NCBI GenBank assembly: GCA_000433135.1
Contig: HF991948.1
Location: 1-6,872 of the forward strand
DNA from: Clostridium sp. CAG:921
GTDB taxonomy: Bacteria; Bacillota; Clostridia; TANB77; CAG-465
Reading direction: 5' to 3'
DNA length: 6,872 nucleotides
Positions 1 through 6,199 of the stretch are shown one piece after another. The number at the start of each line of letters is the position of its first letter. Position 1 is the first letter of the stretch. Under the pieces are notes generated by a model. That model was not told the DNA's origin and ran no database searches. It was given only the letters and a program-made list of their open reading frames with translations. The translations under genes and the position numbers were made by a program.

Positions 1-4
1 TTAG

Positions 5-25
5 TTTTTTACAAAACTAACTCTG
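5..25 (+). repeat. 21-base repeat, copy A (overlaps the mscS stop)
   Basis: This is an exact copy of the 21-base sequence that reads, on its minus strand, CAGAGTTAGTTTTGT followed by six A. It matches copy C (6754-6774) in the same orientation and copy B (6662-6682) inverted. Identity with copy C extends two more bases (GG, 26-27). On the minus strand it supplies the codons CAG AGT TAG that end mscS. Bases 1-8 and 13-20 can also form an 8-bp AT-rich hairpin around TTAC. If it is an element end, the rest of that element lies left of the window. Confidence 0.85.
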
Positions 26-1114
26 GGGTGAGGGGTGAATGTAGATGTCCTGTGAGTTGTATGCTAATTTTACTTTATTTTTTTCTAGTATGCTGACTAT
101 TTTGTAGTTTATGTTTTCTTTTAGTTGTAAGAATTCTGAGTAGGTTGTTATTTTTGTGAAGTAACATATGAATAAGTTGTATCCGTTGGGTTTGATGTCG
201 TCGAAGTGTATGTACATTTTTTCATTGTCGATATCTGGGTGTTCGAGTAACATTAATTGTATATCACTTATGGCTTTGTTTAAACTTTTTATTGGTGTAT
301 CTAATGTTACTTCTAAGTTTATTGTATTTCTTCTAGTATTCATTTTACTCCAGTTTATTATAGATTCATTTACGATGTTGGAATTTGGAATTGTTATTAG
401 CGAGTCTTTGAATGTACGGATTCTGGTACTTCTAAATGTGATGTCTTCGACTATTCCTTCTATATCTACGTTTGTTAATTGAATCCAATCTCCTACTAAG
501 AAGGGTTTATCTAGCAAGATTATAAATCCACCAAAAAAATTTTTAAATGTATCTTGAGCAGCAAATGCAATTACTGCACTGGTAAGTCCAAGACCTGCTA
601 ATATACCTGTTATGTCATATCCAAGTTCACTTATAACAAGACCAGCTGCGATTACATCTACAATTCCTCTTAATATTTTTGAAAGAAGTTTATTTATTGT
701 GTCATCTTTTCCAAGTTTTAACTTTTCTTGAACAGGTCTAATTAAAAATAAATTACGCTGGATTAGTGCATTAACAGCACTTGCAATCATCATTATGAGT
801 AATATTTTGTAGGCTTTGAATATATATGCTAAAGTCTTTGTGTCTAAACTACAAAATAGTAAACCTAAAAATATTCCAGTAATTATGAAAATCCTAAGAA
901 TTGCTTTATATAAAGGTTCTTGATTTAGTGGTAATTTTTTTTTGAATTTTTTCTTACCAGTTTTGGACATTTTCATATCAGATATTGAAATGGCAACTCT
1001 ACCAATTATCATACCCAAAAGGCAAGAACATAATATTATACAAACTATATAAAGTGTGTGAATTATTACTGAGTTAATATCTGAAGTTTGTAAGTAACTT
1101 ATTAAATTTTTCAT
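17..1114 (-). CDS. MscS-family mechanosensitive ion channel
   Basis: Small-conductance mechanosensitive channel protein of 365 residues, expected to sit in the cytoplasmic membrane and release solutes when turgor rises. Hydrophobic segments lie at about 17-40, 70-90 and 98-118. The pore helix follows at about 150-190, rich in Gly and Ala (GILAGLGLTSAVIAFAAQDT), then FFGGF and the beta domain with DKPFLVGDWI (202-211) and the family-typical FRSTRIRTFKDSLITIPNS (227-245). An ATG at 1186 would add 24 residues that overlap the upstream gene. I prefer the ATG at 1114 because GGAGAG (1121-1126) lies 6 bases before it. It is the second gene of an operon, 19 bases after the thioredoxin gene. Codon use changes abruptly near residue 214. 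The final residues Q-S and the TAG stop are encoded inside a 21-base repeat (5-25), so the original C-terminus may have been replaced. The family call is very secure; which MscS subtype it is cannot be told. Confidence 0.93.
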   Translation of the reverse strand: MKNLISYLQTSDINSVIIHTLYIVCIILCSCLLGMIIGRVAISISDMKMSKTGKKKFKKKLPLNQEPLYKAILRIFIITGIFLGLLFCSLDTKTLAYIFKAYKILLIMMIASAVNALIQRNLFLIRPVQEKLKLGKDDTINKLLSKILRGIVDVIAAGLVISELGYDITGILAGLGLTSAVIAFAAQDTFKNFFGGFIILLDKPFLVGDWIQLTNVDIEGIVEDITFRSTRIRTFKDSLITIPNSNIVNESIINWSKMNTRRNTINLEVTLDTPIKSLNKAISDIQLMLLEHPDIDNEKMYIHFDDIKPNGYNLFICYFTKITTYSEFLQLKENINYKIVSILEKNKVKLAYNSQDIYIHPSPQS

Positions 1115-1133
1115 ATTCAACTCTCCATTAAAA

Positions 1134-1652
1134 TTATTTTGATACTTGATTATAAAAATCACGTAATTTTTCTTCTGTAAATTCATCTTTTCGATAGTCT
1201 AAAATATTTCCTTCAGGATCTAGTAGATATGCACATGGTATACCAGAACTTCCAGGATCTAGATTTTCACGAATAGTTTTTTGACTATCAAATATAGCAA
1301 ACCAATTATAGCTATTTTCCGTAAAGTAATTATTTAGGTCGTCTAAATTTTTATCATGAGATACAACTATTACTGGTATATCGACGTTATTTGAAATAAA
1401 ACTATTTATTGCATTTGATTCTTCTTTACAAGTTGGACACCATGTAGCAAAAAATATTACAAGTGTATTTTGTTTTTTGGATAAGTAGTTTGTTAAGTAA
1501 CTTTCATTTGCATCATGTATAGTATAATTAGTTCTATATTTTAATTTTGTATATTCTATAGTATTTGTTTTTTTAGAATAAACGAAAAATAAGCTAATTA
1601 CTGATATAGCAATTACTATAAAAATTAATATTATTTTTTTATTTTTTAACAT
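1134..1652 (-). CDS. Membrane-anchored thioredoxin-like protein (TlpA/ResA type)
   Basis: Protein of 172 residues with an N-terminal membrane anchor (about 6-26, after the basic start MLKNKK) and a thioredoxin-fold domain that should face outside the membrane. The active site is FFATWCPTC with Cys72 and Cys75, a typical TlpA/ResA position but with Pro-Thr between the cysteines. The expected cis-proline is Pro139 in SSGIPCAYLLDPEG, and it is followed by a third cysteine, Cys140, where Thr, Ser or a hydrophobic residue is usual. No lipobox is seen. The likely role is thiol-disulfide exchange on exported proteins or cytochrome-type substrates; the substrate is unknown. A start at 1697 would add 15 residues and no good binding site. 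The ATG at 1652 has GAGG (1661-1664) 8 bases upstream. It is the first gene of the minus-strand operon with mscS and diverges from cysS. Confidence 0.88.
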   Translation of the reverse strand: MLKNKKIILIFIVIAISVISLFFVYSKKTNTIEYTKLKYRTNYTIHDANESYLTNYLSKKQNTLVIFFATWCPTCKEESNAINSFISNNVDIPVIVVSHDKNLDDLNNYFTENSYNWFAIFDSQKTIRENLDPGSSGIPCAYLLDPEGNILDYRKDEFTEEKLRDFYNQVSK

Positions 1653-1677
1653 ATTTAATACCTCAATGTTATAATTT

Positions 1678-1706
1678 ATTATATAATATATATTCAAAAA
1701 TTACAA
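1678..1706 (-). promoter_or_regulatory. Candidate sigma-A promoter for the thioredoxin-mscS operon
   Basis: On the minus strand a -35 box TTGTAA (1701-1706) and a -10 box TATAAT (1678-1683) are separated by 17 bases. Transcription would start near 1671, about 19 bases before the thioredoxin ATG. The region is very AT-rich, so chance matches are possible; the -35 box matches consensus at 4 of 6 positions. Confidence 0.5.
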
Positions 1707-1790
1707 TAAATTTAAAAAAAATGGATGACAAAAATATTGAAAAAAAATTGGCGTTGTAGTAGTATTAATATTGAATATTTAAAATTTTGC

Positions 1791-1819
1791 TTTACACATC
1801 TTTGTATAGATGGTATAAT
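1791..1819 (+). promoter_or_regulatory. Sigma-A promoter of cysS
   Basis: The -35 box TTTACA (1791-1796) and -10 box TATAAT (1814-1819) have an exact 17-base spacer, and TGG before the -10 box makes it an extended -10 promoter. The start point should be near 1826, leaving a leader of about 55 bases. That is far too short for a T-box riboswitch. The inverted repeat ATGTAC / GTACAT (1818-1823 and 1838-1843) spans the start point and could be an operator, although six base pairs are weak evidence. Confidence 0.8.
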
Positions 1820-1881
1820 GTACTAAAATTAAATATGGTACATTTTGAACGCATAAACTTTTAGTAGTAAGGAGTGATTTT

Positions 1882-3270
1882 ATGTTGAAATTGTATAATA
1901 CTTTAACAAAGAAAAAAGAAGAGTTTAAACCAATAGATGAAAAAGATAATGTAGTTAGAATATACACATGTGGACCAACTGTGTACAATTATCCTCATAT
2001 AGGCAATATGAGAGCATATATTTTTATGGATAATTTGAGAAGGGTATTACAATATAATGGATATAAGTTAGACCATGTGATGAATATAACAGATGTTGGG
2101 CATTTAACGTCCGATGCAGATGAGGGTGAAGATAAAATGGAAAAATCTGCAAAGGCACAAAACAAAAGCGTTTTTGAAATTGCAAATAAGTATACAAGGG
2201 CTTTTTTAGAAGATATAGATAAATTAAATGTCGAACGCCCAGAACATATTGTAAAGGCTACAGATCATATTAAAGAAATGGAAGAGTATGTAAAAGAAAT
2301 AATAAAGAATGGATATGCTTATGAAACTTCAAAGGGAATATATTTTGATACGTCAAAATTAAAGACTTATGGTGAGCTTTCTGGAGTTAAATTAGAGAGT
2401 CAGAAAGCGGGTGCAAGGGTTGAAGTAGACGAAGAAAAAAGAAATCCTTTAGATTTTGCACTTTGGATAAAAGCACCTTCTGAGCATATTATGAAATGGG
2501 ATAGTTTTTTAGGTTTGTGCTATCCTGGTTGGCACATAGAGTGCAGTGCTATGTCTAGGAAATATTTGGGTGAAGAGTTTGACATTCATACAGGTGGTGT
2601 AGATCATATTCCAATACATCATGAAAATGAAATTGCACAGTCTAGAGGTGCAACAGGAAAAAATCCAGCTCATTTTTGGATGCATACTGAATTTTTATTA
2701 ATAAATGGTGGCAAGATGTCTAAGAGCTTGGGAAATGTGTATAGGATTGTAGACTTAGAAAATAAAGGTATTGAACCTTTAGCATATAGGTACTTAACTT
2801 ATACATCACATTATAGAAATAAATTAAACTTTACATGGGAATCAGTAAAAGCTGCTGATAATTCGCTAAAAAAATTAAGAGAATTAGTAAAGTCTCATAA
2901 AAATGGAAAAGCAGTTATTGAAGAAGCAATTTTAAATAAAGCTAAAAATGAGTTTAAAGAAGCTATTAACGATGATTTAAATATGCCAATTGCTATTTCT
3001 ATTTTATGGGAACTGCTTAGAAATAATGAAAAATCAGATGCAGTTTATAATTTAGCTTTAGAGTTTGATAAAGTTTTAGCATTGAAACTAGATAAGAAAA
3101 ATGATATAAAAGTAGATATACCAGATGATATAAAAGAAATTTTAGAAAAAAGGAAAATTGCTCGTGAGAGTAAAGATTTCATTGAATCTGATAGACTAAG
3201 AGATATATTAAAAGAAAAGGGATATGTAGTAAAAGATCAAAAAGACGGTCAAAAAATAGAGAAAGTGTAG
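1882..3270 (+). CDS. cysS: Cysteinyl-tRNA synthetase
   Basis: Class I aminoacyl-tRNA synthetase that charges tRNA-Cys with cysteine in the cytoplasm. Its 462 residues match the usual family length. The catalytic signature appears as PHIGN (HIGN 39-42), following CGPTVYN at 30-36. KMSKS lies at 278-282. The zinc ligands that select cysteine align to Cys30, Cys221 (GWHIECSAM), His246 and Glu250 (HHENE). The C-terminal helical domain ends in the family's usual KDFIESDRLRDILKEKGY (431-448). The segment before the zinc ligands reads DIHTGGVDHIPIHHENE rather than the common GGxDLxFPHHENE, so this belongs to a divergent subtype. The start is secure: AAGGAG (1869-1874) lies 7 bases before the ATG. 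It is the first gene of the operon and is coupled to the Fem ligase gene downstream. Confidence 0.98.
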   Translation: MLKLYNTLTKKKEEFKPIDEKDNVVRIYTCGPTVYNYPHIGNMRAYIFMDNLRRVLQYNGYKLDHVMNITDVGHLTSDADEGEDKMEKSAKAQNKSVFEIANKYTRAFLEDIDKLNVERPEHIVKATDHIKEMEEYVKEIIKNGYAYETSKGIYFDTSKLKTYGELSGVKLESQKAGARVEVDEEKRNPLDFALWIKAPSEHIMKWDSFLGLCYPGWHIECSAMSRKYLGEEFDIHTGGVDHIPIHHENEIAQSRGATGKNPAHFWMHTEFLLINGGKMSKSLGNVYRIVDLENKGIEPLAYRYLTYTSHYRNKLNFTWESVKAADNSLKKLRELVKSHKNGKAVIEEAILNKAKNEFKEAINDDLNMPIAISILWELLRNNEKSDAVYNLALEFDKVLALKLDKKNDIKVDIPDDIKEILEKRKIARESKDFIESDRLRDILKEKGYVVKDQKDGQKIEKV

Positions 3271-3277
3271 TGATAAA

Positions 3278-4360
3278 ATGCCAATATTAGATAAACAAGA
3301 TGAAAAAAAAGTAAGTGAATACGAAAAATTTATTAAAAGTTATGAAAATGGTTCAAGTTTGATGCAATCACTAAATTGGGGAAAAGTAAAGTTTTCTTGG
3401 ATACAGGAAGGTGTATATTTAGAAGAAGATGGAAAAATTGTGGCAGCAATGACTGTATTGCTTGAGAGGGTTCCACACACATCTTCGTACCTTATGTATG
3501 CACCACGTGGCCCTGTATGTGATATTTATGATATTAGTATCGTAAAAAGGCTTATAAAAGAAGCAGAAAAATTAAGAGAAAAGTACAAGGTATTTTTATT
3601 AAAATTTGATCCAAATATAAAATATGATGAAAAACTTGAGCTTCTATATAAAAGTAATGGTTTTGAAGTATTAAATAAAAATGTCGGAATAGATAATCTA
3701 ATACAACCTTTGCATGATATGGTACTTGATATATCTGGTTATGATGCTGATGAACTTATGAAATTATTTAGCGAAAAGACTAGATATAATATTAGACTTG
3801 CTTCGCGTAAAGGCGTAGAAGTATATTATTCTAGAAATGTAGAGGATTTAAAAATATTTTATGAGCTATATAAAATTACTGGTGTAAGAGATTCCATTGT
3901 ATGCAGATCATATGAGTATTTTGAAAAAATGTTGGAGGCGTATTCAGAGGATGAACTAAGAATTTATATAGCAAAGCATGAAGATGATAAACTTTCTGCT
4001 GCAATTGCTATTAACTATGGCGGTGAATTGTTTTATCTTTATGGTGCAAGTAGTAACGTAAAAAGAAATTTGATGCCTAATTATCTTATGCAGTGGGAAA
4101 TGATAAAATGGGGGATAGAGACTAAATGTAATAAATATAATTTTGGAGGTGTTCTTCATTTAAATCAAGAAAATGGACTATATAAATTTAAAATTGGTTT
4201 TTGCAAAAAAGATGGCGTTACAGAATATATAGGAGAGATTGATAAAGTATATGGAAAATTTATGTATTTTCTATACACTAAAGTCCTTCCTGTTTTAAAA
4301 GTATTAAAAAGAAAACTTGGAATATTAAAAAGACAACAAAAAAAAGATAATAAAAAGTAA
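3278..4360 (+). CDS. Fem-family aminoacyltransferase (peptidoglycan cross-bridge ligase)
   Basis: Protein of 360 residues of the FemA/FemX/MurM family. These enzymes transfer an amino acid from aminoacyl-tRNA to the stem peptide of lipid II or nascent peptidoglycan, on the inner face of the membrane. Visible family signatures are MQSLNWGKVK (29-38), YAPRGPV (74-80), EKTRYNIRLASRKGVEV (166-182), YLYGASSNVKRNLMPNYLMQWEMIKWG (253-279), YNFGGV (287-292) and GLYKFKIGF (300-308). It has two GNAT-like halves and no room for the coiled-coil arm of staphylococcal FemA, so it resembles the shorter FemX type. The tail from about 338 is very basic and may help it bind the membrane. The amino acid added cannot be read from the sequence. 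The ATG lies 7 bases after the cysS stop with only a weak ribosome binding site (GAGAAAG inside cysS), which suggests translational coupling. Confidence 0.92.
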   Translation: MPILDKQDEKKVSEYEKFIKSYENGSSLMQSLNWGKVKFSWIQEGVYLEEDGKIVAAMTVLLERVPHTSSYLMYAPRGPVCDIYDISIVKRLIKEAEKLREKYKVFLLKFDPNIKYDEKLELLYKSNGFEVLNKNVGIDNLIQPLHDMVLDISGYDADELMKLFSEKTRYNIRLASRKGVEVYYSRNVEDLKIFYELYKITGVRDSIVCRSYEYFEKMLEAYSEDELRIYIAKHEDDKLSAAIAINYGGELFYLYGASSNVKRNLMPNYLMQWEMIKWGIETKCNKYNFGGVLHLNQENGLYKFKIGFCKKDGVTEYIGEIDKVYGKFMYFLYTKVLPVLKVLKRKLGILKRQQKKDNKK

Positions 4361-4373
4361 ATTAGGTATTTAT

Positions 4374-4418
4374 AATATAGCACACTCATATAATATTTTT
4401 AGGAGTGTGCTATATTTT
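4374..4418 (+). terminator. Perfect 14-bp hairpin: terminator or attenuator covering the next gene's ribosome binding site
   Basis: Bases 4374-4387 pair perfectly with 4403-4416 around a 15-base loop (4388-4402). The core is CACACTC / GAGTGTG and the base is AT-rich, running into TATATTTT, so it can end cysS-fem transcripts. The 3' arm also holds most of the AGGAG ribosome binding site (4401-4405) of the DUF6512 gene, whose TTG start begins at 4417, the first base after the stem. If transcripts read through, the folded form should block translation. The loop also holds TATAAT (4389-4394) but there is no convincing -35 box at the right distance. Confidence 0.75.
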
Positions 4419-4947
4419 GAAAAAGCGTTTGTATATTATATCATTTATTATAATTTCATTTTTAGGAACAATGTTACATTTTTTATATGATTTAAATAAT
4501 AATATTATTTTTGGAGTATTTGGTGCAGTTAATGAAAGTGTGTGGGAACACGTGAAAATAGCTACTTTGCCAGTATATTTTTGCTTGATTTTGAAGTATT
4601 TTTTTATGCATAAAAAAGAAAAATATAATATTTATTTTTCCACATTGATAGAGATAATTACTATTTTTTTAACAATTGTAATTGTATACTATTGTTATAC
4701 TTGGATTTTTAGAAAACATATATTTTTTGCAGATATAATGCTATTTTACTTTGCAATTGCACTTTCACAACTATTTGGATATTTGGCAAGTAAAACAAAA
4801 TATTTAGAAAAATTAGAAGTTTTTTCAAAACAAATATGTTTAATTATTGGATGTATATTTATACTCTTTACCTTTGTGCCACCAAATATTTCATTATTTA
4901 AGGATGAAAATACAAATACATATGGTATATTTAAAAATAAATATTGA
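4417..4947 (+). CDS. DUF6512 family integral membrane protein
   Basis: Hydrophobic protein of 176 residues with about five membrane segments (4-24, 47-65, 76-96, 102-122, 138-158). I recognise it as DUF6512 from the N-terminal pattern LHFLYD (20-25), the conserved AVNESVWEHVK (37-47) and the tail FVPPNISLFKDENTNTYGI (153-171). The function of the family is unknown to me. The charged NESVWEH motif lies next to the second membrane helix and is the best candidate for a functional site. The start is uncertain. TTG at 4417 has AGGAG 11 bases upstream and gives the natural MKKRLY start. GTG at 4405 would add four residues but overlaps the binding site itself. An ATG further in would remove the first membrane helix. 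Its stop is 15 bases before the flavin reductase gene, so the two are probably co-transcribed. Confidence 0.82.
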   Translation: MKKRLYIISFIIISFLGTMLHFLYDLNNNIIFGVFGAVNESVWEHVKIATLPVYFCLILKYFFMHKKEKYNIYFSTLIEIITIFLTIVIVYYCYTWIFRKHIFFADIMLFYFAIALSQLFGYLASKTKYLEKLEVFSKQICLIIGCIFILFTFVPPNISLFKDENTNTYGIFKNKY

Positions 4948-4962
4948 TTTGGAGGAATGATT

Positions 4963-5523
4963 ATGTCAAAACAAATATGGAAACCAGGTACTATGTTAAA
5001 TCCAGTTCCTGTAGTTTTAGTTACTTCAAAATATAAAGATGTGGAAAATGTGTTTACTGTTGCATGGACTGGAACTATATGCTCAGATCCGGCAATGACG
5101 TATATTTCTGTAAGAAAAGAACGATTTTCTTACGATATAATAAAAAATTCTGGTAAATTTTGTATAAATTTAGTAAATGAAAATTTAGTTAAATCTGCTG
5201 ATTATTGTGGCGTTAGAAGCGGAAGAAATGAAAATAAATTTAAAAGTATGAATATAAAAACTGAAAATGCTAAAAATTTTGATTGCCCTATTATATCTGC
5301 AAGTCCAGTAGTTTTAGAATGCTGTGTTGAAGAGATAAAAGAACTTGGGTCACATGATATGTTTATTTCTAAAATCCTTTCTGTTGACGTAGATGAAAAA
5401 TATATTGAAAATGGTGGAAAGCTTGATTTACAAAAATGTAATTTAGTAACATATAGTCATGGTGAATACTTTAAATTGGGTGAAAAAATCGGAAAATTTG
5501 GTTATTCTGTAAGAAAAAAATAA
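4963..5523 (+). CDS. Flavin reductase family protein (FMN-binding split barrel)
   Basis: Protein of 186 residues of the flavin reductase / DIM6-NTAB family, which binds FMN and reduces flavin or other small acceptors with NAD(P)H in the cytoplasm. Signatures are the N-terminal PVPVVLVTS (14-22), AWTGTICSDPAM (34-45, where the family's flavin-contacting segment lies), YISVRKERFSYDII (47-60), the well-conserved LGSHDMFISKI (128-138) and the C-terminal FGYSVRKK (179-186). Length is normal. The ATG at 4957 directly abuts the binding site and would add two residues. The ATG at 4963 has GGAGG (4951-4955) at a 7-base spacing and is preferred. The physiological acceptor is not predictable; members of this group in anaerobes are often annotated only by family. 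It follows DUF6512 by 15 bases. Confidence 0.93.
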   Translation: MSKQIWKPGTMLNPVPVVLVTSKYKDVENVFTVAWTGTICSDPAMTYISVRKERFSYDIIKNSGKFCINLVNENLVKSADYCGVRSGRNENKFKSMNIKTENAKNFDCPIISASPVVLECCVEEIKELGSHDMFISKILSVDVDEKYIENGGKLDLQKCNLVTYSHGEYFKLGEKIGKFGYSVRKK

Positions 5524-5528
5524 AATTA

Positions 5529-5557
5529 TTGACTTTTGTGTACTGTTAATATATACT
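5529..5557 (+). promoter_or_regulatory. Strong sigma-A promoter of the 163-residue protein gene
   Basis: The -35 box TTGACT (5529-5534) and -10 box TATACT (5552-5557) are separated by exactly 17 bases; each matches consensus at 5 of 6 positions. It lies immediately after the flavin reductase stop. The predicted start near 5564 leaves a leader of about 50 bases. A GTG at 5562 would fall at the transcription start and is therefore an unlikely translation start. Confidence 0.8.
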
Positions 5558-5615
5558 TTAAGTGAAAAAATTTATTAATTCTTTTAGTAAAAAACTAATA
5601 AGGAGGAAGCTTGTT

Positions 5616-6107
5616 ATGAAATATGACATTAGTAATATGAATAAAGGCCTAATATTAGAATTTGGGATTGATGATAAGCGGCGGCATTTAAGAAAGGTTA
5701 GTAAATATCGTGGTAAGAGTGAAAAATTTTTACATGAGTTAGAAAATGGTAAAAAGTTTGCAGAATATATTTTAGCCAATAAGCAGTATTGGTATAAGAT
5801 TGCTTTAGAAAATTTTCGCGATTCTATTCCAAAGAATAAGAAACATAAAAGAAGTGAGTTAAAAAACGGAAATTATATGCATTGTAGGTTAAGTTCGATA
5901 ATTCAAAATAACAAATTTATACTTGAAAAGGAAGGAAAACAGGAAGACTGTGTTATATTTTCAAAAAAATGTGTTTTTGAGTATATATGTTTGCTGTATC
6001 AAGCTCAACGTGAAGAGTTAATTTTTGAATTTTTAGATGTACCGGATGTATCATATATGACTAGGATGCTTGCAAAAACTGGTATTGAAGGGTATTTCAC
6101 AAATTAA
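5616..6107 (+). CDS. Uncharacterised basic protein, 163 residues
   Basis: I do not recognise this protein. It has no membrane segment or signal peptide and should be cytoplasmic. The N-terminal half is strongly basic (KRRHLRKVSKYRGK at 21-34, KNKKHKR at 73-79), and the C-terminal half is mixed helix and strand with three cysteines (90, 112, 119). The basic stretches could bind nucleic acid, but no known fold is visible. The start is clear: AGGAGGA (5601-5607) precedes the ATG at 5616, which discards 18 residues that a GTG at 5562 would add. Arginine codons include a CGG-CGG pair plus CGT and CGC, whereas neighbouring genes use mostly AGA; this is weak evidence of a different origin. It is a single-gene unit between its own promoter and a hairpin at 6115-6150. 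Confidence 0.8.
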   Translation: MKYDISNMNKGLILEFGIDDKRRHLRKVSKYRGKSEKFLHELENGKKFAEYILANKQYWYKIALENFRDSIPKNKKHKRSELKNGNYMHCRLSSIIQNNKFILEKEGKQEDCVIFSKKCVFEYICLLYQAQREELIFEFLDVPDVSYMTRMLAKTGIEGYFTN

Positions 6108-6114
6108 TTAATTT

Positions 6115-6152
6115 AATGGGAACGAAGTAAATTATTATTTCGTTCCCATTTT
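6115..6152 (+). terminator. Hairpin terminator after the 163-residue protein gene
   Basis: Bases 6115-6130 pair with 6135-6150 around an ATTA tetraloop, with one G-U pair (6127-6138). The central core AATGGGAACGAA / TTCGTTCCCATT is perfect over 12 bp. The stem begins 7 bases after the stop codon. The T-run after it is short (6149-6152, then GAATAATTT), so efficiency is uncertain, but the stem is very stable. It separates this gene from the helical protein gene at 6200. Confidence 0.8.
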
Positions 6153-6199
6153 GAATAATTTATATATTTTTACAAAAAATATTACTGGTGGTGAATTTT

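Noticed and set aside
168..482. 104-residue open frame on the plus strand inside mscS
   Set aside because: It is a shadow of a clearly recognisable gene on the other strand; no ribosome binding site or known domain is present.
1653..1881. T-box riboswitch before cysS
   Set aside because: The promoter at 1791-1819 leaves only about 55 bases of leader, and no T-box motif or terminator/antiterminator pair is present.
1779..1988. 69-residue open frame on the minus strand over the cysS promoter and start
   Set aside because: It covers the cysS promoter and coding start and has no recognisable protein features.
4366..4394. Promoter for DUF6512 with -10 box TATAAT in the hairpin loop
   Set aside because: No acceptable -35 box is found 16-18 bases upstream and TATAAT is common by chance in such AT-rich DNA; it is kept only as a possibility in the hairpin entry.
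5562..5615. 18-residue N-terminal extension of the basic protein from GTG
   Set aside because: The GTG falls at the predicted transcription start and the true ribosome binding site AGGAGGA lies inside this stretch, before the ATG at 5616.
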